Source: Achromobacter marplatensis
GTDB taxonomy: Bacteria > Pseudomonadota > Gammaproteobacteria > Burkholderiales > Burkholderiaceae_B
DNA length: 64,000 bases
NCBI RefSeq assembly: GCF_002209535.1
Contig: NZ_NJIG01000014.1
Location: forward strand, 62,001 to 126,000
Reading direction: 5' to 3'
A program made the translations under genes and the position numbers. Shown piece after piece: positions 45,809 through 54,078 of this stretch (position 1 is its first letter; each line of letters begins with the position of its first letter). The notes under the pieces were generated by a model, which was not told where the DNA came from, made no database searches, and saw only the letters and a program-made list of their open reading frames with translations.

Positions 45809-46768
45809 TTATTTGATCTGGCCCAGCAGCAGGAATTCCATCAGCGCCTTTTGCACGTGCAGGCGGTTTTCGGCTTCGTCCCAGACCACGCTTTGCGGGC
45901 CGTCGATGACTTCGCCGGTGACTTCCTCGCCGCGGTGGGCGGGCAGGCAGTGCATGAAGACGGCTTCGGCGTCGGCCGCGGCCATCATTTCGGCATCCAC
46001 GCACCAGTCGGCGAACGCGGCGCGGCGTTCTTCGTTTTCGGCTTCGTAGCCCATGCTGGTCCAGACGTCGGTCGTGACCAGATGCGCGCCCTGGCATGCT
46101 TCCATGGGGTCCTTGAACTGGCGCAGCACCTTGGGCGACGGCGTGCCGATGCGCGAGGCCTCAAGCTCGTAGCCGGCGGGCGTGGACACATGCAGCGTGA
46201 AGCCCAGCATTTCGGCGGCGTGCAGCCACGTGTAGGCCATGTTGTTGGCATCGCCCACCCAGGCGACCGTCTTGCCGGCGATGGGGCCGCGGTGCTCGAT
46301 GTAGGTGAAGATGTCCGCCAGGATCTGGCAGGGGTGGAATTCGTTGGTCAGGCCGTTGATGACGGGCACGCGCGAGTGCGATGCGAAGCGCTCGATGCGG
46401 GTCTGCTCGAACGTGCGGATCATGACGATGTCGACCATGCGCGAAATGACGCGCGCCGTGTCTTCGATGGGCTCGGAGCGGCCCAGTTGGGAATCGTTCG
46501 AGGTCAGGTTGATGACCGAACCGCCCATCTGGTACATGCCGGCTTCGAAGGACACGCGGGTGCGGGTGCTGGCCTTTTCGAACACCATCGCCAGCGTGCG
46601 GTCGTGCAGCGGCATATGGGGTTCGTATCGCTTGAACTTTTCTTTGATCAGGCGTGCGCGGTCCAGCACGTAAGCGATTTCCGCGGACGAGAAGTCCTTG
46701 AACTGGAGAAAATGCCGCAACGGGCCGTTTTGAGTCGTGGGAGGAGTCATGGTGATGTCGCAGGTCAT
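45809..46768 (-). CDS. argF: Ornithine carbamoyltransferase
   Basis: ArgF makes citrulline from ornithine and carbamoyl phosphate. The 319-residue protein shows the carbamoyl-phosphate motif FEKASTRTRVSFEAGMYQMG, RMVDIVMIRTFEQ, the ornithine-side segment NGLTNEFHPCQILADI, and the C-terminal HCLPAHRGEEVT with the catalytic Cys. The start codon at 46768 overlaps the argD stop by four bases (ATGA), which favours it over the second Met at 46750. The argD-argF order is usual in Bordetella relatives. No ARG-box-like site was identified. Confidence 0.96.
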   Translation of the reverse strand: MTCDITMTPPTTQNGPLRHFLQFKDFSSAEIAYVLDRARLIKEKFKRYEPHMPLHDRTLAMVFEKASTRTRVSFEAGMYQMGGSVINLTSNDSQLGRSEPIEDTARVISRMVDIVMIRTFEQTRIERFASHSRVPVINGLTNEFHPCQILADIFTYIEHRGPIAGKTVAWVGDANNMAYTWLHAAEMLGFTLHVSTPAGYELEASRIGTPSPKVLRQFKDPMEACQGAHLVTTDVWTSMGYEAENEERRAAFADWCVDAEMMAAADAEAVFMHCLPAHRGEEVTGEVIDGPQSVVWDEAENRLHVQKALMEFLLLGQIK

Positions 46769-47988
46769 TGGACCCGGCCAGGCTCGTGGCCCGGGCGGGA
46801 CGTGGAATTGGAGGTTTCGGCCAGTAACTGTTGGATGAGCGGAACCAGCGTGCTGACGATCTGGTCCGCCTCTTGCTGGTTCAGGATCAGGGGCGGCAGC
46901 ATGCGGATGACGCGGTCACGCGTGACGTTGATGAGCAGGCCGGCTTCCAGCGCGCGCAGGGCCAGCACACCGCAGGGACGCGCCAGTTCGATGCCCAGCA
47001 TCAGGCCGCGGCCGCGGACTTCGGTGACGCCGTCCGTGCCTGCCAAGGCACGACCGAGCGCTGCTTTGAGGTAGGCGCCCACGGTGTGGGCGTTGTCCAG
47101 CAGGTGCTCGGATTCCAGGGCGTCCAGCACGGCCAGCCCGGCCGCGCACACCAGCGGGCCGCCGCCGAAGGTGGTGCCGTGGCTGCCCGGGGTGAAGACG
47201 CCCGCGGCGGGGCCGGCGGCCAGCATGGCGCCGATGGGCACGCCGCCGGCCAGGCCCTTGGCCAGCGTCATGACGTCCGGCGTGATGTCCGCCCATTGAT
47301 GGGCGAACCATTTGCCGGTGCGGCCGATGCCGGACTGCACTTCGTCAATCATCAGCAGCCAGCCGCGTTCGGTGCACAGCTGGCGTACTTCCTGCAGGTA
47401 GGCGATGTCCGACGGGCGGATGCCACCTTCGCCTTGCAGCACTTCCAGCAGCACCGCCGCGGTGCGCGGCTCGGCGTCGCCGGCGGCGCGCACGGCGTCG
47501 ATGTTGTTGTAAGCCACCTGGATGAAGCCCGTCGGCAGAGGTTCGAAGCCCTTGCGGGCCTTGTCGCTGCCTGTGGCCGCCAGCGTGGCCAGCGTGCGGC
47601 CATGCCAGGACGAATCCATGGTGATGATGTGGGCGTGCTTGTTGCCGCGTTGGTAGGCGTAGTAGCGCGCCAGCTTGATCGCGGCCTCGTTGGCTTCCGA
47701 GCCGCTGTTGTTGAACGCGACTTCCTGCATGCCGGACAAGGCCGTCAGGCGGGCGGCAAGCGCCGCCTGCTGCGGCACTTCATAGATGTTCGACGTGTGG
47801 ATGACGCGCGCGGCCTGCTCGCTGATGGCGGCGACGAGTTTCGGGTGGGCATGGCCCAGGCACGACACGCCGATGCCTGCCAGCGCATCCAGATACTTGC
47901 GGCCTTCGGCATCCCACAACCAGACCCCCTGGCCGTGCGTGAACGCAACCGGCAGACGGGCATAGATATTGGCCAGAGACGAGGTCAT
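46765..47988 (-). CDS. argD: Acetylornithine aminotransferase
   Basis: A 407-residue class III PLP aminotransferase that makes N-acetylornithine from the semialdehyde, and may also serve lysine synthesis. Seen: GQGVWLWDAEGRKYLDALAG, FNNSGSEANEAAIKLARYYA, the Asp in WLLMIDEVQSGIGRTGKWF, and the PLP lysine in DVMTLAKGLAGGVPIGAM. ATG 47988 with GGAGG upstream is the right start; the frame runs on to 48162 only because the upstream tandem repeat happens to be open. argF is translationally coupled downstream. Confidence 0.95.
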   Translation of the reverse strand: MTSSLANIYARLPVAFTHGQGVWLWDAEGRKYLDALAGIGVSCLGHAHPKLVAAISEQAARVIHTSNIYEVPQQAALAARLTALSGMQEVAFNNSGSEANEAAIKLARYYAYQRGNKHAHIITMDSSWHGRTLATLAATGSDKARKGFEPLPTGFIQVAYNNIDAVRAAGDAEPRTAAVLLEVLQGEGGIRPSDIAYLQEVRQLCTERGWLLMIDEVQSGIGRTGKWFAHQWADITPDVMTLAKGLAGGVPIGAMLAAGPAAGVFTPGSHGTTFGGGPLVCAAGLAVLDALESEHLLDNAHTVGAYLKAALGRALAGTDGVTEVRGRGLMLGIELARPCGVLALRALEAGLLINVTRDRVIRMLPPLILNQQEADQIVSTLVPLIQQLLAETSNSTSRPGHEPGRVQ

Positions 47989-48017
47989 TGCGGATCCTCC
48001 TGGGGGATTACCAAAAA

Positions 48018-48108
48018 GCGCCCCTCGTGGGGCAGCAAGCCGAAGGTGCAGCGTGGTGGCCCTTTGCCCCCGCGGGGGGCAGCAAGCCGAAGGCGCAGCG
48101 TGGGGCCC
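48018..48108. repeat. Tandem pair of 45-base intergenic repeats
   Basis: Two units, 48018-48062 and 48064-48108, each with a short GC palindrome (for example GCCCCTCGTGGGGC) followed by AGCAAGCCGAAGG, a Y, GCAGCGTGG and GGCCC. They differ at only a few positions. They lie between argD and the DUF3579 gene, in the region that carries the divergent promoters. Similar units occur, from memory, throughout Burkholderiales genomes. Confidence 0.7.
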
Positions 48109-48248
48109 TTTTTTGTGACGTTTTCTGTAAGAAACGTCATTTGGAAGAGGGCAAAGGATCAATCATATACAATTCGCGGCGCAGGGCGCATGTTTGATCA
48201 CGCCGAAGATCCGGCTTTCGTGAAAGGCGCGCTGTAGTGAAAGAACTC

Positions 48249-48539
48249 ATGGCAACTCGCGTCAGACAATTCGTAATTCATGGCGTTACCGAAAGCGGTA
48301 GCCGATTCCGCCCCAGCGATTGGGCGGAGCGGCTCGCCGGCGTAATGGCACAGTTCCGGCCCGCCGGCTGTGCTGGTAACCACCTCACCTATTCGCCCTA
48401 CGTGCTGCCCGTCGTCATCGACGGCGTGCGCGGAGTCGTGGTCGACCTGCGTTTGCGCGACCTGGAACCGCTGGCGTACAAGTTCGTGGTGGATTTCGCT
48501 CGCGACAACAACCTCAAGACGGAAGAACGCGAAATCTAG
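48249..48539 (+). CDS. DUF3579 family protein
   Basis: A 96-residue soluble protein starting ATRVRQFVIHGVTESGSRFRPSDWAERLAGVMAQF, with NHLTYSPYVLPVVIDGVRGVVVD and LEPLAYKFVVDFARDNNL following; this layout is typical of DUF3579, a small family restricted largely to Betaproteobacteria. Function unknown. ATG 48249 is preferred; a GTG at 48237 would add four residues, and neither has a strong ribosome-binding site. It is divergent from argD-argF, and in several relatives the same neighbours occur, which may hint at a link with arginine genes (weak). Confidence 0.85.
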   Translation: MATRVRQFVIHGVTESGSRFRPSDWAERLAGVMAQFRPAGCAGNHLTYSPYVLPVVIDGVRGVVVDLRLRDLEPLAYKFVVDFARDNNLKTEEREI

Positions 48540-48550
48540 GCCCCAGAACC

Positions 48551-48577
48551 GAAAAGCGCCCCGACCGGGCGCTTTTC
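48551..48577 (+). terminator. Intrinsic terminator after the DUF3579 gene
   Basis: GAAAAGCGCCC pairs with GGGCGCTTTTC around a short loop, 11 bases past the stop. Confidence 0.85.
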
Positions 48578-48659
48578 TCATTCTTGGGGACACCTGCGCG
48601 CCCATCGGGCGGGTCCGCGCCTACGCGGTCCGTTCGTGCACGGCATCGCCGCGCCGCGT

Positions 48660-49379
48660 TCAGGTTCCGTAGCGGTCCAGGATCTTGCGGATGTCGCGCA
48701 CGCCTGAGCTGTCCGTGCTCAGCAGCGCCCGCGCGGTAACCGACTCCAGGTGATGCTCCAGCAGATGCAGCACGTGCTTTTCATCGCGCGCGCGCAGGCC
48801 TTCCACGATCTCCATGTGCTCGCTGACCGCGCATTCGCTTGAGTGCGGGCGGCCGTAAAGCGCCAGGATCAACGAGCAGCGGGACACGATCTCGTTCACA
48901 TAGCGGGCATACACCGCATTGCCCGACAGCTCGGCCATCAGAATGTGAAATTCGCCCGACAGCCGGATGGATTCGTTCGTGCTGTTGCGCTTGCGGGCTT
49001 CTTCCTCTTGCGCCACGTGCTGCGCCAGGCGCGTCAGCCCCGCTTCGGTGATGTGCTGCAGCAGCCGACGGGCGACGTCGCGTTCCAGGCAGCGGCGCGC
49101 CTCGAAGATGTCGTGCGCCTCTTCCAGACTGGGGCGCGCCACCGCGGCCCCCCGGTTCGGCCGCAGATCCACCAGCCCTTCGCTGAACAGGCGCGTCAAC
49201 ACCCCCCGCACAATCGTCCGGCTGACGCCGAAGCGGTCGCCAATGACGTCTTCAGGCAGCTTGTCGCCCGGCAGCAGGGCCTGCTCGATGATGGCACGGC
49301 GCAAATTTATGTATACGATTTCGCTGCGGTTTATGTCTTTCTTGGCGGGCTCGTTAGCCGGCGGCGCGAGAGGTTTCAT
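48660..49379 (-). CDS. GntR/FadR-type (FCD) transcriptional regulator
   Basis: A regulator of about 239 residues. The winged helix at the N-terminus is clear: RSEIVYINLRRAIIEQALLPGDKL, then EDVIGDRFGVSRTIVRGVLTRL and FSEGLVDLRPNRGAAVA. The FCD ligand domain follows (about residues 90-230) with metal-ligand-like residues in LSGEFHILMAELSGN and EHMEIVEGLRARDEKHVLHLLEHH. The start is uncertain: ATG 49379 and ATG 49472 are both in frame. It is divergent from the 49.6-58.8 kb catabolic operon, and GTATAC palindromes lie between, so it most likely represses that operon and itself. Confidence 0.9.
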   Translation of the reverse strand: MKPLAPPANEPAKKDINRSEIVYINLRRAIIEQALLPGDKLPEDVIGDRFGVSRTIVRGVLTRLFSEGLVDLRPNRGAAVARPSLEEAHDIFEARRCLERDVARRLLQHITEAGLTRLAQHVAQEEEARKRNSTNESIRLSGEFHILMAELSGNAVYARYVNEIVSRCSLILALYGRPHSSECAVSEHMEIVEGLRARDEKHVLHLLEHHLESVTARALLSTDSSGVRDIRKILDRYGT

Positions 49380-49540
49380 CTTCTTCTTAGGCTCCTGTGC
49401 ATGCGCGTTTTCACTGTGTAGGAAAGGCTCGGCATCCGCTGCCGGCGCGCACGGCGGGGTGTAGGCAAGCATACTACACCGGGCGGTAAGGGTTAGCGAT
49501 AGCTTGAAGGCAGCAACCAAGCGCGTACATTGTCGGCATA

Positions 49541-49554
49541 AATCGTATACAAAC
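49541..49554. promoter_or_regulatory. GntR half-conserved operator (site 1)
   Basis: AATCGTATACAAAC keeps the right half and centre of the perfect site 2 palindrome. Centres of the two sites are 56 bases apart, about five helical turns. Confidence 0.5.
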
Positions 49555-49596
49555 ATTTATACAAAAACGGTCTGTGTGAGCCGAATGTTGTGACTA

Positions 49597-49610
49597 GTTT
49601 GTATACAAAC
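49597..49610. promoter_or_regulatory. GntR/FCD operator palindrome (site 2)
   Basis: GTTTGTATACAAAC is a perfect 14-base palindrome with the TTGTATACAA core known for FCD-type GntR repressors such as VanR. It lies 18 bases before the first gene of the operon, so binding would block transcription or the ribosome site region. Confidence 0.72.
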
Positions 49611-49627
49611 CGATAGAGGTTTGTTCC

Positions 49628-50365
49628 ATGTCTGCCATGCCCGACGCCGTCGCCATCGATCGGCCCGCTTTCACGCCGTACCGCCTGCTGGTGGTCAACG
49701 GCAACACCACCGCCGACCTGACCGTCAGCCTGGCCGCGCAGGCGCGCGCTTTCTTTGGCGGCGCCGCCGACGTGCATGCCGTCACCGCCACGTTCGGGCC
49801 CGCCTATATCGCCAGCCGCGTCGAGGCAGCTGTCGCGGCCCATGCGGTGCTGGAGACCGTTGAGCGCGAGGCGGCCGGAGCCGAGACGCCGTTCGACGCC
49901 TGCCTGCTGGCCTGTTTCGGAGAGCCGGGCATCGGCGCCGTGCGCGAATGCCTGCCCGTGCCCGTCGTGGGCATGGCCGAGGCCTCCATCATGGCCGCCA
50001 TGCAGCGCGGCGACCGCTACGCCATCGTGACCGTGGGCCAGCGTTGGCCCGGCATGCTGCGCGAACAGATCCGCCAACTGGGGCTGGAGTCCCGCTGCGC
50101 CGCCATCATCGCCTTGCCCGGCAACGCGCTGGACTACGTGTCGCGGTCGCCCGAGTCGGCGGCTGAGGTCAGCCGTGCGCTGGACGCCGCCGTGGCGCAG
50201 GGCGCCGACGTGGTGATTGTGGCGGGCGCCGCCTTGGCCGGCTACCTGCCAGCCCTGCCGCGCCGGCCCGCCGTGCCCATCATCGATTCCTACCGCGCCG
50301 CCCTGGCGCAGGTGCTGGCGCTGGCTTCGCTGGACCGGGCCCAGCGCCTTTGCGCGGCGGCCTGA
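49628..50365 (+). CDS. Asp/Glu/hydantoin racemase family protein, second Cys missing
   Basis: A 245-residue protein of the Asp/Glu racemase superfamily closest to hydantoin racemases. The start RLLVVNGNTTADLTVSLAAQA is the family's N-N-T motif, and the first catalytic cysteine is in ACLLACFGEPGIGAVRE-like sequence (about residue 96). The second catalytic cysteine normally lies in a GCAG motif, but here the segment reads VVIVAGAALAGYL, with Ala in its place. So two-base racemisation is doubtful and the protein may be an isomerase or lyase variant, like maleate isomerase relatives. First gene of the operon, controlled by the divergent GntR. Confidence 0.82.
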   Translation: MSAMPDAVAIDRPAFTPYRLLVVNGNTTADLTVSLAAQARAFFGGAADVHAVTATFGPAYIASRVEAAVAAHAVLETVEREAAGAETPFDACLLACFGEPGIGAVRECLPVPVVGMAEASIMAAMQRGDRYAIVTVGQRWPGMLREQIRQLGLESRCAAIIALPGNALDYVSRSPESAAEVSRALDAAVAQGADVVIVAGAALAGYLPALPRRPAVPIIDSYRAALAQVLALASLDRAQRLCAAA

Positions 50366-50467
50366 TCCGGCCGGGCCCGACCCGATTGCTTCACGCATTG
50401 CGCCGGGCCCGGTCCCGGCGACTTCAAACCGGTATTTCAGAACGATAGACAAGGGAGAGTTGCAGCC

Positions 50468-52045
50468 ATGAAGACGTTGCTCAAATGGACCGCCGGGGCA
50501 GTGATCGCGCTGTCCGCCATCACCGGGGCCTCCGCCGCCAACACGCTGAAGTGGGGCGCCGCGCGCGACCTGGATTCGCTGGATCCGTATTCCTACGGCA
50601 GCACCTTCAACCTGGCGTTCCTGAACCACGTGTACGAAGCGCTGATTCGCTACGACGACAAGTTCAACATCACGCCCGCGCTGGCCGAGTCCTGGGAGGC
50701 CACGTCGCCCACCGTGCTGCGCTTCAAGCTGCGCCAGGGCGTGAAGTTCCACAACGGCGCGCCGTTCACCGCCGACGACGTGGTGGCCTCGATGACCCGC
50801 GTGTCGGACGACGCCTCGCCGCTAAAGGGCAACCTGCCCGCCTTCAAGGCGGTGCGCAAGGTCGATGACTTCACCGTCGATATCGAGATGACGCATCCGT
50901 ACCCGCTGATGCTCAACGACCTGACCAACATCTTCATCTTCAACCGCCAGTGGCTGGTGGACAACAACAGCACCAAGCCGACGGATGCCGCGAAGAAGAT
51001 CGAAGGCTACGCCACGCACAACGCCAACGGCACCGGTCCGTTCAAGGTGGAGTCGTACCGCCCGGATACGCGGACCGTGCTGGTCGTGAACAAAGACTGG
51101 TGGGACAAGCCACGCCACAATCTGGATCGTATCGAGTTCACGCCTATCGCGTCGGCGCCGACGCGGGTGGCGGCCCTGCTTTCGGGCGACATCAACTTCA
51201 CCGAAAACGCTCCGCTGCAGGACCTGGACCGCCTGCGCGCGGCGCAGAACGTGAAGGTGCTGGCGGCGACCGAATTGCGCACGCTGTACTTCGGCTTCAA
51301 CCTGGGCGACAAGCTCGTCGGTTCGAACATCACCGACAAGAATCCCCTCAAGGATCTGCGCGTGCGCCAGGCGCTGTACATGGCGCTTTCGCCCGACCTG
51401 CTGCAAAAGCGCGTGATGCGCGGCTTGTCGCGCACCACGGGCGCGCTGGTGGCCCCGTCCATTCCGGGATACGAGGCCAAGCAGGAAGAGCGGCTGCCGT
51501 TCGATGCGGCCCGCGCCAAGAAGCTGCTGGCCGATGCCGGCTACCCCGACGGTTTCACGCTGTCTTTGCTGTGCTCCAACGACATGTTCGTGAACGAGGA
51601 AGAACTGTGCCAGGCCGCCGCCTCGATGTGGGCGCGGATCGGCGTGAAGGCCACGCTGGCCAGCGGCCCGCGTTCGCTGCAGAACCCCAAGCGCTCGCGC
51701 GGCGAGTTCGACATCACCATCCACGGCTGGGCCAACGAGCCGCAGATCGACGCCTTGTCGATCCTGCTGCAGGTGATGCACAGCCGCACGGGCCCGGCGG
51801 GCGTCTTCAACTGGGGCCAGTGGGGCGACGCCGCGCTGGACGCGAAGATCGATGCCGCCGCCGCCGAGATGGACCGCCCGAAGCGTATCCAGATGATGGC
51901 CGAGGTGCTGCAGACGCTGCATGACGACGTGCGCTTCCTGCCGCTGCACCAGCAGCCCATGGCCTGGGCGGTGGGCGCCAACGTGGGCGAAGTGCTGCAG
52001 ATGCCGGACAACAAGGCGCGGCTGTGGAACGTGCGCATGCAGTGA
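50468..52045 (+). CDS. ABC transporter substrate-binding protein, dipeptide/nickel family
   Basis: A 525-residue family 5 periplasmic binding protein. Residues 1-23 form a signal peptide ending ASA. The mature protein opens with TLKWGAARDLDSLDPYSYGS, has the family signature RFKLRQGVKFHNGAPFTADDV (about residues 80-100), and SIPGYEAKQEERLPFDAARAK further on. Ligands of the family run from oligopeptides to glutathione, opines and heterocycles. It works with permeases at 52127 and 53109 and ATPases at 56756 and 57786. AAGGGAGAG precedes ATG 50468. Confidence 0.93.
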   Translation: MKTLLKWTAGAVIALSAITGASAANTLKWGAARDLDSLDPYSYGSTFNLAFLNHVYEALIRYDDKFNITPALAESWEATSPTVLRFKLRQGVKFHNGAPFTADDVVASMTRVSDDASPLKGNLPAFKAVRKVDDFTVDIEMTHPYPLMLNDLTNIFIFNRQWLVDNNSTKPTDAAKKIEGYATHNANGTGPFKVESYRPDTRTVLVVNKDWWDKPRHNLDRIEFTPIASAPTRVAALLSGDINFTENAPLQDLDRLRAAQNVKVLAATELRTLYFGFNLGDKLVGSNITDKNPLKDLRVRQALYMALSPDLLQKRVMRGLSRTTGALVAPSIPGYEAKQEERLPFDAARAKKLLADAGYPDGFTLSLLCSNDMFVNEEELCQAAASMWARIGVKATLASGPRSLQNPKRSRGEFDITIHGWANEPQIDALSILLQVMHSRTGPAGVFNWGQWGDAALDAKIDAAAAEMDRPKRIQMMAEVLQTLHDDVRFLPLHQQPMAWAVGANVGEVLQMPDNKARLWNVRMQ

Positions 52046-52126
52046 TGCGTGCCTGAGCGGGCCGCCACGCGCCAGCGTCGGGCGCGGCGGCCCTGAGTCT
52101 GAGATCGGGTCTGAAGGGAGCCGCAC

Positions 52127-53119
52127 ATGCTGGCATTCATTGTTAGACGGGTTTTCAACGCGGTTGGCGTGATGCTGGCGGTGGCGTTGTTGGCCTTCGT
52201 GATTTTCCGTTTTGTCGGCGACCCCGTCGACATGATGTTGAACGAGCAGGCCTCGCAGACGCAGCGCGACGAACTGCGCGAGCGGCTGGGCTTGAACGCG
52301 TCGGTGGGCATGCAGTTCGTGCACTTCGTGACCAATGCGGCGCAAGGCGAGTTCGGCATTTCCTACCGCAACCAGCAGGACGTGTTCGCGCTGGTGGCCG
52401 AACGGTTTCCCGCCACCTTCGAACTGGTGATGATGGCCACGCTGCTGTCGCTGGTCATCGGCGTGCCGCTGGGCGTGCTGACGGCCATCTACCGCAAGTC
52501 GCGGGTGGCGCAGGCCCTGCAGTTCGTGTCCATCCTGGGCATTTCACTGCCCAGTTTCGTGGTGGGCATCATGCTCATTCTTATATTTTCGGTGCAACTG
52601 GGCTGGCTGCCCGGTTTCGGCCGCGGCGATACGGTGAAGATCGGGTGGTGGTCCACGGGCCTGTTGACGCCTTCGGGCCGCGCCGCGCTGGTGCTGCCGT
52701 CGATCACGCTGGCGCTGTTCCAGATCACGCTGATCATGCGGCTGGTGCGGGCCGAGATGCTGGAGACGCTGCGCACCGAGTTCATCAAGTTTGCCCGGGC
52801 CCGCGGCCTGCCGGACCGCGTGGTGCATTTCCGGCTGGCACTGCGCAACTGTCTGATGCCCGTCATTACCGTGACGGGCATGCAGATCGGCAACCTGATC
52901 GCGTTCGCGCTGATCACGGAAACTGTGTTTCAGTGGCCGGGCATGGGGCTGCTGTTCATCCAATCGGTCATGTTCGTGGACATCCCCGTCATGGCCGCCT
53001 ATCTGGTGATTGTGTCCTTCATCTTCGTGGCACTGAACACGCTGGTGGACATGATGTATGGCGTGGTCGATCCGCGCCTGCGCAGCCAGCACGTCAAAGG
53101 AGGCGCCAATGCTCACTAA
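52127..53119 (+). CDS. ABC transporter permease, DppB type
   Basis: A 330-residue inner-membrane permease with about six helices: one at the N-terminus (RVFNAVGVMLAVALLAFVIF), then a cluster from about residue 100. The family N-terminal element and the EAA-like coupling loop FIKFARARGLPDRVVHFRLALRN are visible, followed by ITVTGMQIGNLIAFALITETV and FQWPGMGLLF. It pairs with the DppC-type permease, whose start lies inside its last codons (11-base overlap), so they are made together. Confidence 0.93.
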   Translation: MLAFIVRRVFNAVGVMLAVALLAFVIFRFVGDPVDMMLNEQASQTQRDELRERLGLNASVGMQFVHFVTNAAQGEFGISYRNQQDVFALVAERFPATFELVMMATLLSLVIGVPLGVLTAIYRKSRVAQALQFVSILGISLPSFVVGIMLILIFSVQLGWLPGFGRGDTVKIGWWSTGLLTPSGRAALVLPSITLALFQITLIMRLVRAEMLETLRTEFIKFARARGLPDRVVHFRLALRNCLMPVITVTGMQIGNLIAFALITETVFQWPGMGLLFIQSVMFVDIPVMAAYLVIVSFIFVALNTLVDMMYGVVDPRLRSQHVKGGANAH

Positions 53120-54050
53120 ACCTTTTTCGGGCGGCGCGCAGAGCCGGCTGTCGCGTTTCCTGCAAAGCGACTTGTGGTGGAGCCTGCGGCACGACTACGT
53201 GGCGATGGGCGCGGGCATCGTGCTGCTGGTGGTGGTGCTGCTGGCCCTGTTCGCGCCGTGGATCGCGCCGCAGAATCCCTATGACCTGGCGCAGCTGGAC
53301 TTGCTGAATGCCGAACTGCCGCCCTTCTGGGTGGAGGGCGCCGACCCGCAGTTCCTGCTGGGCACGGACACGCAGGGCCGCGACGTGTGGTCGGCCATCC
53401 TGTATGGCTCGCGCATGTCGCTGGTAATCGGCCTGGCGACGGTGGTGCTGTCGCTGGCGATCGGCCTGCTGGTGGGGTTGGCGGCCGGCTATTTCGGCGG
53501 CTGGATCGACAACGCGCTGATGCGGGTGGGCGATACGCTGTTGAGCATCCCCACGATTCTTGTCGCCATCCTGGTCACGGCGGTGTTCCGGCAACTGCTG
53601 CCGCCGGGCCTGCGCGAAACGCTGTCGTCCGTGATCCTGATCCTGGCCATCTCGATGACCAACTGGGTGCAGTACGCCCGCACGGTCCGGGCGTCGGCAC
53701 TGGTCGAGCGCGGCAAGGAATACGTGCAGGCGGCGCGCCTGATCCGCGTCAGCCCATTGCGCATCATGCTGACGCACATCCTGCCCAACACGCTGACGCC
53801 CGTCATGGTCACCGCCACGCTGAACCTGGGGCTGGCCATCCTGATCGAGGCCACGCTGAGCTTTCTGGGCGTGGGCATGCCGCCCACCGAGCCGTCGCTG
53901 GGCACGCTCATCCGCCTGGGCAACCAGTTCCTGTTTTCGGGGCAGTGGTGGGTGGTGGTCTTCCCAGCGCTGTATCTGAGCCTGATCGTGCTGGTGGTGA
54001 ACCTGCTGGGCGACTGGCTGCGCGACGCCCTGAATCCCCGTTTGCGCTGA
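53109..54050 (+). CDS. ABC transporter permease, DppC type
   Basis: A 313-residue permease. The N-terminal part has the short DppC extension, a first helix (YVAMGAGIVLLVVVLLALFA), the motif LLGTDTQGRDVWSAILYGSR typical of DppC/OppC proteins, and the coupling loop YVQAARLIRVSPLRIMLTHI. FLGVGMPPTEPSLG is near the C-terminus. ATG 53109 has AAAGGAGG upstream and overlaps the end of the DppB gene by 11 bases. The first amidohydrolase follows after 28 bases. Confidence 0.93.
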   Translation: MLTKPFSGGAQSRLSRFLQSDLWWSLRHDYVAMGAGIVLLVVVLLALFAPWIAPQNPYDLAQLDLLNAELPPFWVEGADPQFLLGTDTQGRDVWSAILYGSRMSLVIGLATVVLSLAIGLLVGLAAGYFGGWIDNALMRVGDTLLSIPTILVAILVTAVFRQLLPPGLRETLSSVILILAISMTNWVQYARTVRASALVERGKEYVQAARLIRVSPLRIMLTHILPNTLTPVMVTATLNLGLAILIEATLSFLGVGMPPTEPSLGTLIRLGNQFLFSGQWWVVVFPALYLSLIVLVVNLLGDWLRDALNPRLR

Positions 54051-54078
54051 AGGCGCACCGTTTGAATAGAGGTCAAGC

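Noticed and set aside
48000-48110. CRISPR array
   Set aside because: Two adjacent near-identical units with no spacers of uniform length; this is a tandem intergenic repeat.
48163-48248. Extended argD start at 48162
   Set aside because: The extra residues are encoded by the tandem repeats; ATG 47988 has GGAGG and begins at the family N-terminus.
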